Below, one piece after another: positions 13,301-26,452 of a stretch of 64,000 nucleotides of DNA. The DNA is from Bugula neritina (Eukaryota > Bryozoa > Gymnolaemata > Cheilostomatida > Bugulidae), in assembly GCA_964035545.1 (NCBI GenBank), contig OZ037766.1, positions 4,627,722 through 4,691,721 on the forward strand, written 5' to 3'. Below the pieces are notes generated by a model. The model saw nothing but the letters and a program-made list of their open reading frames with translations, searched no databases and was not told where the DNA came from. Both the position numbers and the translations under genes were made by a program. Position 1 is the stretch's first letter. Each line of letters starts with the position of its first letter.

Positions 13301-16300
13301 TGTCGCAGTCAATCAGCTGGTCAATAGCTCGATCTTCACTAAACTCGTGAGCACATTTCGATCGAAACTCTACAATTCAACACATAATTTCCACAATCTA
13401 AACACACACAAAAATTTTTACATTTCAACCACTCAAACACTATTCTGTCTGTTAACACTAATAAGCTAAAATTGCCATTAGCACTGGCCAATGTGCAAAG
13501 CTTACCTCTGCACATGCTCTTGCATGGGAACACTGGGAACGAGAAGGAACCACATTGTGGGAGTGCATACTGACACAAGAACTCTGCTGCATGTTCATAA
13601 CACACATTGAACCTGTTTAAACCATTCTACAAAACAGATGCAACGCTGCACAGTTGTGATGTAATAAATTGCAATTATTCATTATCTGCTCTTGGAAGTT
13701 GGAGCATTACTAACAGTACTAGTATGAAATATTGTTCATAGTATATACAGCAGATGAAAAGCACATGCTGCATCATCTTGTGGTATCCATGCACCATCTA
13801 ATTTTCGATTTAAATGTCATCTAACATCTAACATAAGCATTGTAAATTCTATAAGTTGCAATTGAATCAACTAAGTCCAAAAATCTAGGTATTAGATTCC
13901 TGCTTCAAGTTTCGAAAAAAAATTATTTTATTTGCACTATAAACAAATAATTCTTTTAACCAACTTATATATTTATTAAAATCTTTAAGATTCACATAAA
14001 ACATAGTATGCCTGTGATATCATGGTCATGTACTGACTAAATGCACCTACCACATCGCAAGGTTGTAGGTAGTACAGTGTAAGACTATACCTACCACATT
14101 GTAACACTATTCTTACCACACTGCAAGGCAGCACTTACTACAGTGTAGAACTATACCTACTACAGTGCAAGATTGCAACTAGCACACTGTAACACTGTAC
14201 CTACTACAGTATCTACCACACTATAACACTGTACCTACTACACAGCTAAACTGTTCTTACCACAATGTGAGGCATAATCAGCTGTTGACTGTCAAGTGTA
14301 GACACTGTGTTGATACGAGACTCTCCGAGAGGAGCCTTGCATTCTTCTATCGTGATTTCAGTGTTGCAGCTTACCTCTGGCAACCTCTCAACTGTAATCA
14401 GCAGTAATAACAGTGTATATATGTTTCTAGCAGTAATAACAATGTATGTAAGTTCTTAGTAGTGACATAAGTATACATACGCGTAAGTTTCTAGTAGTAA
14501 TAACAGTGTATATCAGTTTTTAGTAGTAATAACAGTGTATATCAGTTTTTAGTAGTAATAACAGTGTATATCAGTTTTTAGTAGTAATAACAGTGTATAT
14601 CAGTTTTTAGTAGTAATAACAGTGTATATCAGTTTTTAGTAGTAATAACACTGTATATAAATTTTCAGCAACAGGTAATGATATATTGCTATACATCTTA
14701 CTTCATATGAAATGAAAGTAAGTAGCTATTTTGACACAGAGATTAATTTATAAGCCATACTAGCGGAATTAACTATCTAATGCTTATATTATTCTCACAC
14801 TAAGAAACAGTGTTGGCATTAAAGTAAAACCTTAAAACGCTTATGCTCTGTCTAATCTTATGAATCTTATCCTGTGTGGAGTAATTTATTGTGTAAAATA
14901 AAAGCCAATAAGGTTTCTAAATTATCTAAGACATAATTATCACTTTAGTAACTATCTATAACTATTAGTAATATGACACAGACTATCCACTATAAGCTCA
15001 TATGTTTCACATTTTCAAGTTACAATATGATACAAGTTTAGAAATAAAGGAGCCAACCTATTTGACAGTTAGAACCACCGGTTCCCACAGGACAATTGCA
15101 GATGTAGCCTCTGATATCTGCAGTGCATACGCCATTGTGTCTAAAATATAGATTGCATAGAGTAAGAGTTGTCTATCCCAGAGATATAAAAAACAAGAAC
15201 AAAAATTTGCTAAGAAAAAATATCGGAAGAAATATTCAGGGTCAAGTGGTAAAAACTGCTACTTTATTTTTTATCAAAGGCGTTGAAATACTTAGGTTGC
15301 TATATGCAGACTGCAACACGAAAAGACCAGTTTAAATTATAGATTATATCCTTTAAAAAATATTACATACATTGAATATTATCTCAGTTCATCAAACTTA
15401 GATAAACACCAGACATGTATTGCGTCATGTAATCATAGTGTAAGAGGCTTCAATTAATCTTCAACTAATATATTTGTTCCTTCTTAAAGTAAATGAAAGA
15501 GAGAACATCCTAGAAGGTTGCTAGGGATACGGTTGATAAGAGAGTGTATAAAAACAGAAACAAGTAGTTAATAAGTTGATAATCTTAGTTGAAAGACTTA
15601 TACTTACTTGAAGTAATATGAAGTAAGTACAGAATTAGAGAAACTAAAACAAAACTGTGCACTAGTTGAAAAAATGTAGCAAAATAAATGATGTTCGAAC
15701 GTATATACATCTTTCAACCTGTGCCCAAAGCCAACATTCAAGACCTTTAGGCAAATAGAATTTTTCCTTCTCTGTTCCGAGCAATTTTTAAAAAAATAAA
15801 CAAGTTTTATTGAAATAACTTTAATTTTTCAAATAAACAGAATCTCAAAGAGCTACAAGACTCACGAGCATGGGTTGGGCGAACAGTAGCTGTCACAGTT
15901 CTTCTCATCGGAGTTATCTGTACAATCTCTCTCCCTGTCACACTGCCATGACTTGCTGATACATGAAGTTCTGCCAAAACCCCATCTCTTGGTTCCATTC
16001 ACACATTTGAACTCCGTATCCAAGCAAACTTCAGAGGCTACGAAAGTAAACAAATTGTTTATCATCAGCTGCACCTTACAGAAATATCAGACCTTCGAAT
16101 AAACTCACACAAGTTTATAGTCACTATCCCTGTGAGAACCCCTGATTGAAAGGGTTTGCTTTAAAGCAGGCTAAAGACTTATTCATATGTGGCACGGAAG
16201 TAATTGATGCAGATGCAATAATGCAGATCTTTGAATAACCTACAAGCTACTTAATTTGCTAGTTTCAATTAATTACAATATAACATTATTGCATAGTTTA

Positions 16301-19300
16301 CAGAGAAAAAAAACTGTAAAAATCAGTAAAAGTTTTTCATATATATTTTACTTGCTTTCTAAATCTGCTCCATTGAAAGATTGTTTTCCCGGCAATTATA
16401 ATAAAACTTGTAGTTGTTTTACCCATGAAGACGCTAGTAAGTTATAGAATATGGCCTTTACAGGAAAAGATTTGAAAATTCGTCATAACACCAACCAAGA
16501 CCGTTTGTAGAGGACAAGTCAAATCTCAATGAATAGCACTTGCAGAGATCAATGCAGCACTTACCATGATATGAAGAAAACACTTGTAGAAATCAATGCA
16601 GCACTTACCATGACAGTTCTGTTCATCACTGAGATCTCCACAATCATCGTCACCATCACAGACAAACCTCAAAGGTCTACACAACCCATTACCACAGTGG
16701 AACTACAACATGCCCAAGTCAGACTTGAGTTAAACACTTGAAGAACCAAATGAGAGATTCAAGCAAAACTTAGTTGTTATATCACAAGGTATTCTTTTAC
16801 CATTGACCATGTACGCTTGGTTGCATAACTAATGCTTTTTCATTATTTTGCCTTTAAAATGAGCAAACAAGGGAAGGGGGGATTAAAATTATAATAGTTT
16901 TAAAAAATTAAAATATTCCAAAAGGATAGCATCACAAGATGAGAAATTAACATAAGATAATGAATGATACATATATAACAACTTATTCTCTAGTAAAACA
17001 TTTCACAACATAACAAACATTAAAATATCATCAGATTATGAGTCACCAGCTCTCTAATCTCTCCAGATAAATCTTTATACCAGACGAACGAAGAACTTTT
17101 TATTTCATTATGAAGACCAAGATATAGCAAAGAGGCCACAAAACATGGACTTCAGATGGGATTTTACTAGCATTTAACGACTTTGGTCAGCAGCTGTTAG
17201 TCAAAGCACATGATTAGAGTACCACAGCTTACAAACCTGGTCAGATCTACAGGTGAAGTTTGCACAGTTGGCTTCATCTTGTCTACCAAAGCAGTTGTAA
17301 TATCCATCGCATCTTTGGGATCCATTAATGCACCTCATGGTGTTATCAGAAGCTGTGCACTTGAACATATCATCACCACATGCTGTTGGTGAAATAATAA
17401 TTAAAACACATAATAATACTTAAACCAAATGAGGTTTGGACTGAACTGTAAAGTTTATTGAGAATTTTACAGCAGGGAGCAATTTAAATGTTGGGTTATA
17501 GACATTCTATGCAGTAGTTCTTATGTAACCAGAATTCACAGTTGAACATTAAAGTTAATGTCTATAGGCAAATAACAGGTTTAATAGTTGCAGTGCATTA
17601 TTATTACAGAAATTGAACAGCTTTTCTTGCAATCAACTGTATACTTAGTAAGAGTTTAGAATGTCAGAACATCCTGGAAGGTATGAGAACTTGGTTTGGA
17701 GAAATATAATTAGTGCAGATTTAGTAACAGCAGGTGGCTATCCTTGTTACAACATTCATTCAGTGATGTATTTTATTAAGAAATTTTTTAGAAAAGGGGT
17801 TTCTAACCTTTTCAGAGCAAGGACCTCTGAAAGGGAATATTCCAGTGACAAGGACAACATTGTAAATTTTAGCTTGAACTGGGGGCCACAGCATCAGTAT
17901 TTTTCTAATTACTTTAAATTCTAAATTCTTATGAATAATTACATTATATTCTATAGCGCTGCAGGCTTTGTGTATAAATAAACATGAAACAGGTGGTTTT
18001 ACACTCTAATTCCGTGTGAAAAAAATTTCAGTTTTATGCCTTTGAGAGCCACATAAATATAGACTGGGATCCATATCCGGCCATGGGGCGCCTGTTGGAC
18101 AGCCCTGTCTTAGAATAATTTTGCTAGAAAAAAATAAAATAAGTTTAGAGAAACATACAGCAGTCTTGTTCATCAGAGCTATCTCCGCAGTCGTTGTACC
18201 CGTCACATTTCCATTGGTCAGGTAGACACGCTCCAGTGACAGCACATTTGAACTTCCCTTCTTGGCACTCAGTAGTGTTCACTGTATTTGTAAAACAATG
18301 TTTAAAATTGAAAGCTACAGAAAATCAGGACATCTGAATACTGGAAACTTGTAGTGGGAACAGCTTTTAGTAAGCTTCTAAATAAAAACACTTAGAAATT
18401 TACACAAGTAAGTGGTAAAAGGCTGAGTTAAGCATCAACAGTATTAAACAACGCAAATAGGTTCTTGTTTACAACTCCTAATAATCCCATTAATAATTTA
18501 TTTGATTCTATAATTTCTTGTTATTTCAGAGAGAGGCCATCTTCAAATGGAACATTTCAATACATGTACATGGTAACTACACTTTATGCTTTTATCATGA
18601 TAGCTATATACTGGTTAGGGCTGGTGAAGTTGCCTCACCCAACCACAGTGTATCACATGGATAGAACTAAGTCTATAATTGATATCATACCACATCCTAT
18701 CTCATCAGAGCCATCTCTACAGTTAGCGATTCCATTACACCTTTTTCCTATGCCCACACACTCCTCGCCATCCAAACACGGGTATTCGGTGTCCGCGTCG
18801 CAATTTGCTGTAAACACTTTATTATTAGCAGCAATTTGGTACTGAGTTGTCTAGCCTACGTCTTCTAGGCAACAGACAGGAGCAATTTTTTGAATGAAAT
18901 CACTACCAGCAAGTTAAATCAGGATGAGGCGAAATTTATTCCTATCTATTATTAGAAAACAGTACGGTCAAGGTCAAACTTTATCTTTATATCATAGCCA
19001 CACAGTAAAAAATGAATTATGCTCTTTTAAACATTAGAATTTTTAACCTGCACAGCATATATTCTGGCTAAGGTTAAATTTCATCTTCCTATTGTATCCA
19101 TACAGTAAAAGATGTAGTATCAATTATTATACTCTTTTAAAAAATGTCAATCCATAACTTGCTTATATATAATTGCTACAAAATTTGAAAATTCAATAGT
19201 TAAAGCAAGAGCTGTGCTTATAGAAGTCGATGCACTAAATTTTTGGAAAGTTCTAAAATGTAGACCGTGCTTCTAGATAGCTCACCTGTTGGTGGTAAGG

Positions 19301-22300
19301 GATCACCGACATTAGTACAGTTGGTGTCTTCGGTGAATATAGAACAACTGAGGGGTATGTGGATGGGAAGCCTGGCTAACATTATTGAGCAGTTGGCAAC
19401 TACGTCTGCAACAGAGAAAGGAGTACAGATCTCCTGCATGTTACTAACAAATTTGATGTGAAGTGAACTCATATAAGCTAGTAAGGTCTAATCACTCTGT
19501 GAAGTAGTATTAAACTCAACTTAAAGACTCACTGATCCGTTTATCAGTTGTTTTACATTTCGAAAAAAAGAGCTTAAATAACGTGAGAAGTTTTCCTACT
19601 GCACTGAGTGGGAACCAACTTTAATTCTACTCATTTCTACATCAATTAGAACTCTCAGCATCTAACAACTGAATTCTTTGCATCACAGTGGTAAAAAGTT
19701 ACTGGTGATGTTCAAAATGTCTTAATTAAAGTTGAACTTATAACATAATTTTGTTAATAGTAGAATTCAACTTTCTGGGTAATTTGAAGCCAAAACACAA
19801 AATAGCTTTTAAAATAACCAATAAAAAAATTTGAAAATTTGGAAAAGATTGAAAAACTGACAGGAAGTCACATGATCTCTCACCTAAACAGAGGGATCTA
19901 CATGGCGGAATTCTATGATAATTCTCATCACATTTGGGGAGAATGGCGCCACAAAAGAGAGCATGAATGCTGTCGTGACAATGTATACCGTTGTCCTGTA
20001 AGGCTTGCATGAAACTTAGGAAGTCATAGGCATCACTCTACAACAACAGCACTTTGTCCATCACATGTGTACTGAGAAGTTATCCAGCTAAAAATGTTAA
20101 CTGCAAACCTATTCTACTTAAAGTAGTACTACCAGATGTTCAGATAAAAACTTATTCAGATCTTAGAACCTATAATAAAGCTCTTAGCCATGTAATGATA
20201 TGTTATGTAACATCCTAAGTGTATTGGAATAGGTGTAGGAAATTTCATTACATGTTCTATGCTTCATAGGTCTGAGAAAACTGCTGGGAAATGAAGACAT
20301 TATGACATTATTTAAATTTTAACCTAAAAATTTGTTGATAACAGATTTTATTATCTTGCACTTACATTATCAAATCTATTACATGTAGACTACTAGTAGG
20401 TAACATGAAGGTTAAGAAATCTGATATATACAATATATTCTGTAATCTAAAGCATAACATGTCAATGTTTTAAGTTAATCACCATAAACACTCATCTACA
20501 TATTTGTGTGGTAAGATTAGTGGATTAGTGGTTACATTACTTCACATCTCCAACTAATCTCAAGGATCAAGTCAAACTTGAATAACTTCAAAACATTACC
20601 TTCACATAAATTTAGTTAAAATGGATGCAGATATCGGTAGATTACTAATTCTAATCATTCATGAGGAAAATATATTATTATTGTGAATTTCTGATACTGA
20701 AATATAGCAGCTGTTGACCAGCTCCCCTAATGACAGCTAATAAATTGCGATGTACCACCACAGGTTAGGAAGGTGTCTCTGTCAATAAATGTGCAATATG
20801 ATGAGTCATGGAGTATTAGCACAGATTTACTGCACATTATTTTGACATAACAGATATTTACTAAACTAGTGTGACCTATATACTAACCATACCAGTGTGA
20901 CCTATATACTAGCCATACCAGTGTGACCTATATACTTACCATACCAGTGTGACCTATATACTTATCAAACTAGTATGACCTATATACTTACTACACTTTG
21001 TGACTTACATACTGACTAGTGCGACCTATATAGTGACTAGTGTGACCTATAAACTTACTAGATCAGTGTGACCTATATACTTACCAAACTAGTATGACCC
21101 ATGTAATTGGGCAGAAACGCTGATTTCCACGGAACATTTGCACAAAATGTGTGGTGAATGGGGTAGCACACCTGACTATGTGTATCTAAAACATAATCCA
21201 AACTTTCTTAGAAATGAGAACAAGTGTTCAGCACTGTGTTACTGTAGCCAAGATACTGTCAAACTGGTTCCCAGTTTCTGTTGTCAAGTAAACAGGTCCC
21301 TAGTTATTGATTATGACTTATATTCAAATGATAGCAGCTGAAACTATTATAAACTACTTAATATAACATATAAACAGCATTCAGGTTTTATCCAGGTACC
21401 CTGGTTGAAGGACACTTACTGTTGGGAGGTATTACTGTGGTCTGAAACTCCACTTCAGGTGGACTATCCTTGAAGGCGCATCTATCTGGGTGGTTTGGGA
21501 AAAATGGCAAATATCTTTCACAATGCAATGCTTCATTGTTGAGGACAAACAAGGGCTCTTCCTTGCATTGACTTCTGTAGGCTACACAACAGATGTAATA
21601 ATGAATGTTTATAAGAAGTCAACATTAAACTGTAAATTATATATAATACCATAATCATTAGAGTACTTCATCAATTGAAATTATCATATATGACAATATT
21701 CACATATCTATTTACTGCATTATACTATTTAGTGTACTGAATTACATTGAACTCTACTCAGTGCATCAAGTAAATAGTTTATTGTATTACAGATAGTGTA
21801 TGTAGTGTAGTATATAACTAGTTTGGTGCATTACATGTTACAGTATACTGGATATTACAGTCACAGTATACTATATACTACAGTCACATTATACTATATA
21901 CTACAGTCACAGTATACTATATACTACAGCCACAGTATACTATATACTACAGTCACAGTATACTATATGCTGCTGTCACAGTATACTGTACATCGCTGCC
22001 GCAGTATAAATGGATCTTACTGCGACACAGCTGTCGACAAGGTAGAATGAAGTCCATTTCATTGGTTTGGACGGCAGCGTTTCCAGCATTATAACAGCGA
22101 GGAGCAATGATGGTGCACATGTAGAAGAAAGAGTCAGCATAACATAAAGATGTGTGCTCAGCGATCAGCAGCAGAGCCTCCTTCATGCTTTCCTGCTCTG
22201 GCAGCGGCCTCAGAGATGAGTTGTATGGCAGCATTGCTGCGCATTCGGATATTATAGGGTGGTCACAAGATTCTCTACAAAATGCAAAGTATATTCCCTT

Positions 22301-25300
22301 ATAATTAGTGATACATTGGATTAAAATAATCAACATGTATCACTATAAATGAATAAAATACAAATTGCTATCTGTTCACACATTTATCCAGTGCTGTTTT
22401 AATTTATTTATGTAGAAAAGGTTATTTTTATACTCATGCTGTTTCATAGTTTCAAAAACATTGTAAGAAGTTTGTTTCCATTTCATTAAAGTTAAATAAA
22501 GTTCAAGCATAGTTTCTCAAGAATACATGTAGTCATTTATCTGGGAGATAAACTACACACCAGATATTCAAAACAAGCTTATTTCTGTCAAACATCTCAC
22601 ATTTGTGACATCACACAAAACATACACATGAAGACATAACCACCATACTTGGGAGTAGTTGAGGGTGGTGTTACAGCAGTAACTGTGGAGGGTGTGGAGG
22701 ATTTGCTGGTAGTTGGCGAGATCATAGTAGTGGGTGTAGAAGTCACCACTGTGGATCTGGTAGTTACTGTAGCAGGTTTAGTAACAGTTGATGTCAACTT
22801 TGTTGTAGCTGGCAGCTTTGTAGATGTAGTTTGCATTGAAGTGCTGTCACTGGGTGCTGTTGAAGTTGTCTTCTCACTTGGAGTTGAAGGCAACAGCCCT
22901 AGTTAATATAGATAGTAAATTATATGATCTCTACACAATTAATTAGCTTCTTAATTCTACTGACCCTTACAAAAACTCACGAAAGTTTATAGTCACTATT
23001 CCGTGAGAAACTCTTGATGAAAAGGTTTTTTTAAAGTGGGCTAAGAACTTATTCAGATGTAGCACAAGAGCAATTATGGCTGGATGCCCTTCCTAACATC
23101 ACCAATAGTCTTTACTGGGGATCGAACCACTGACTTTGTGTTTATTAAGCCAACACCTTAACCCCTAGACCACGGCTGCTGTCTCTACCGGTCCCTTATA
23201 TTATTCAATATTTTCCGGTAAGTTATTTTAATCAAGTAAAATGTCTGCCGGTATTTATGATATTATGAAGTTTTCTTCAATAATTTTCAATTTGGGTCAG
23301 TGATTTTGAAAATAGAAATTCTCAAGACGACTTTCATGAAAACAGTGATTATAGACTGATTTGTTGGCTCAAGGTTAACAGTTCAAGTGTTATTATTACC
23401 ACTCAAAGCAGACAGACAGATAAGCTGGTTTAAAAACACTCATTTATAACTTTTATTAGCATTGAACTAAAATTATTTGTTTCCAAACTTAATATTAAGT
23501 GAAATTGATGAGCTACGTTCTCCTTTGGTGAAATATAACAGACCATCAGATGAGATATAATAGCATAGCTTTATTTCTTTTTATTTCATTAGTCTTTGAA
23601 CTGCCTAATTTTGTGGTTCTTGGAAGTACAATTTTACAAAATATAGCCAAAAATATTACTGCAATAAAAGTATGTGTTTGGACTATTAAATTAAGCAGAG
23701 CAGACAACATTAAGATAGATAAACTAAAAATAGTGCCAGATTTGTTTACCAGTAATAATTTAGCTTCTATACAGTGTTAAAGCAAATACAAAGCTTGTTT
23801 TGGGCTTGTGAAATAAAATTGATATAGGACTTTTCTTATAATGGAAAGCAATTGTTTCTACATATTTTCTAATTCAGAAATTGATATACTACACACCGGT
23901 CCTATGACTACTCCGTGGTAAAATTAGGGGAGGGGGGCTACCCACACCCAACCGATTGGCAACAATAAATTTAGAATTGCAATACAATAACAGCAAAGAT
24001 AAGATGACAGAGTAGGAAGTACCTTATCTGGTTGGCAAAGATACAATTGAATCCTACTATGCTTATTACACTATGTCATATAACACTATAATACCATATA
24101 ATACTATAATATCATATAACACTATACCATACACTACTCTGTCTACAAGTAACCAACGCTCACCTTCTGTTAGAGCGATGCTCTCTACTTCTGTAGGCCA
24201 TGATCCAAACGCCCCATTATTTCCAGCTACATGTTTTGTCAGAACTGTATTCAAATCCGTTGACCCTGGAGTGTCCTTGAACTCCATGACAAATGTCACC
24301 ACAACACTGCCAGCACTAGAGCAGCAATTTACAGCATATTTATATACAGTATGCATGCCTATTGCACACTACACAGGCAAGAGGGGGGGTTATGTGATTT
24401 ATTCAGCAAAAACTATACTAGCAATACTGTAGTTCACAGTTGATCATCCTTTTTTAGAAAAATGTTTTGTTTGAAAACTTTCTAGCACTACAGGCTACAA
24501 CTTCATAAGTGAAACCAACCAATACAAGTAACATTTAGCAAGAGATGGAGGAAGTGGGATGTATGATTGCTTTAACACTAGCTCTACACTTTAACTTGCT
24601 TCCTGTTCACATTACACAATCCTTTATTACTTCTACATTCTCACGTTACCCTGTGTCGCAGCACATAAAACTTACCTAAACTTTATAACTTTGGTTTTTA
24701 TATATTCGCCATTTAAATCTTCCTCAATTATAAGTTCATCCATCTATAAACAAAACCAGCATTAAGTAGCTTTGTGTCTGGTAATTATTTACATTTCCAC
24801 AAGATATCAGTTGTGTAATTTTGCTTTTGGTGTGTGATTGAGGAAACCACAGCAATGCATTTACAAAAAATATGAAAATTGGGAAAATAATTAGTAGAAA
24901 TAAATTGAGTTTAAAGGGTAAATGGCACCTCCCATACATGTTTGTGGATTGTGTTGCAGGTTTATGTTCCTTACATTATAATTGATTAGCTCAGAGCCAA
25001 ATTAAATAGTCTTTGGGTTGCAAAGCTACACTTGCATAAAACGTATTATATCAGTTTCATCTCTTGACCAGATAACATATAAACCAAGAAAGTGGATGTT
25101 TCCCACAATACTATTCACATTATGTCACTCCGCTAGTAACATTCTCTTTTAAAACTTATGCACGTATGTTAAGAGGAGAATACAAAAAATATAGCCATTT
25201 GAAATGTTTAATATTATTTACAGCGATTCACTTAAGTTTTTAACAAAGCAAAGTTAGAGAATGTGTTATGTAAGTTATAAAACTTATATCCTTAGAAGAC

Positions 25301-26375
25301 TAAGCTTGTAGGAAATCTAATACAGTAGCTTTTAAGTGTTGGTAGAAAACAAGGTTTCGGTGCTAGAAATAATAAATTAAGTTAGCAGGTGCAGCAGAAT
25401 GTGAGAAATGAGTAAGTTTATATATTTGTACTGATTTTATATACAACAGCAGCGTGTTACAGCTCTGGTCTTTAACTAACGTCACTATGTAAGACTCAGC
25501 CAATCAGGGGTTTTGCACTTGAACTTGCAGAATTTTATATAAGTTACAATAGTGAGATATCGGAGTGGTACAAACCCTCGATTGGCTAAGTTATACATGG
25601 TCTATTCATCTTCCACTGCATATTGCTTACACTATTTTGCTAAGCAAACATAATTTCCATTTTAAGTCAACAATACTTTCATTGAATGGAAATTTAAGAT
25701 CTTTGTCAAGTCAAAACAAAAGATGTGCAGCTCATAGGAACAGAACAGTTTCTAAGTAACAAAAATAGCAAGTAACTAAACTCTCAAATGGGCATGACTA
25801 AAAATATATGTTGAAAAGTTTACCGTTTGCTCAAACTGAGCCTTAAGTTTGATATACTGAGCACTATCAGGGTCGTTATAGGCAGCTATAAACGTCTCTT
25901 CTGTTAGTTTTATGCTGCCGTGATAGCTGACGGACTTGAGTGAGCTTGCAGTCACTGGTGTGGGTGTGTTGGATTTTCTTCTCTTTTCTCTCGCAGCTAA
26001 AACAAGTTTTAAACTTTAGTTTAAATGTTGAGGAGATGGAAAAACTGCTTTTTATAAAACATTGAATTAATTGAGTAGTCAATAATAAGCAGCAACAAGA
26101 TCAATAATTATAATAAATATATTGGCTCTTGAGGATTATTATAATAAAACAATGTTTTCAACTGTTGGGTTATAAAACAAACTGTGTATCTTAGGATGAG
26201 GATAAAACAAGGATATGTTACATAACTTCTAGATTATTATTAGTGTTACCAGATGTTGTTCCAACAATGAAGACCTACTTAGCTTTCCAGGAATGTCTAT
26301 TATACTACAGTGTACTGGTAGAGCCAGTGCAGTAAGTGCAGCACAATATGGTGCCTTAATCTTACCATATGTTCT

Positions 26376-26452
<77 letters not shown>

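Noticed and set aside
22649-22906. Plus-strand frame of 85 codons, Val/Gly/Glu-rich
   Set aside because: It is the complement of the Thr/Ser/Pro-rich stalk exon, whose phases fit the minus-strand gene; composition shadow.
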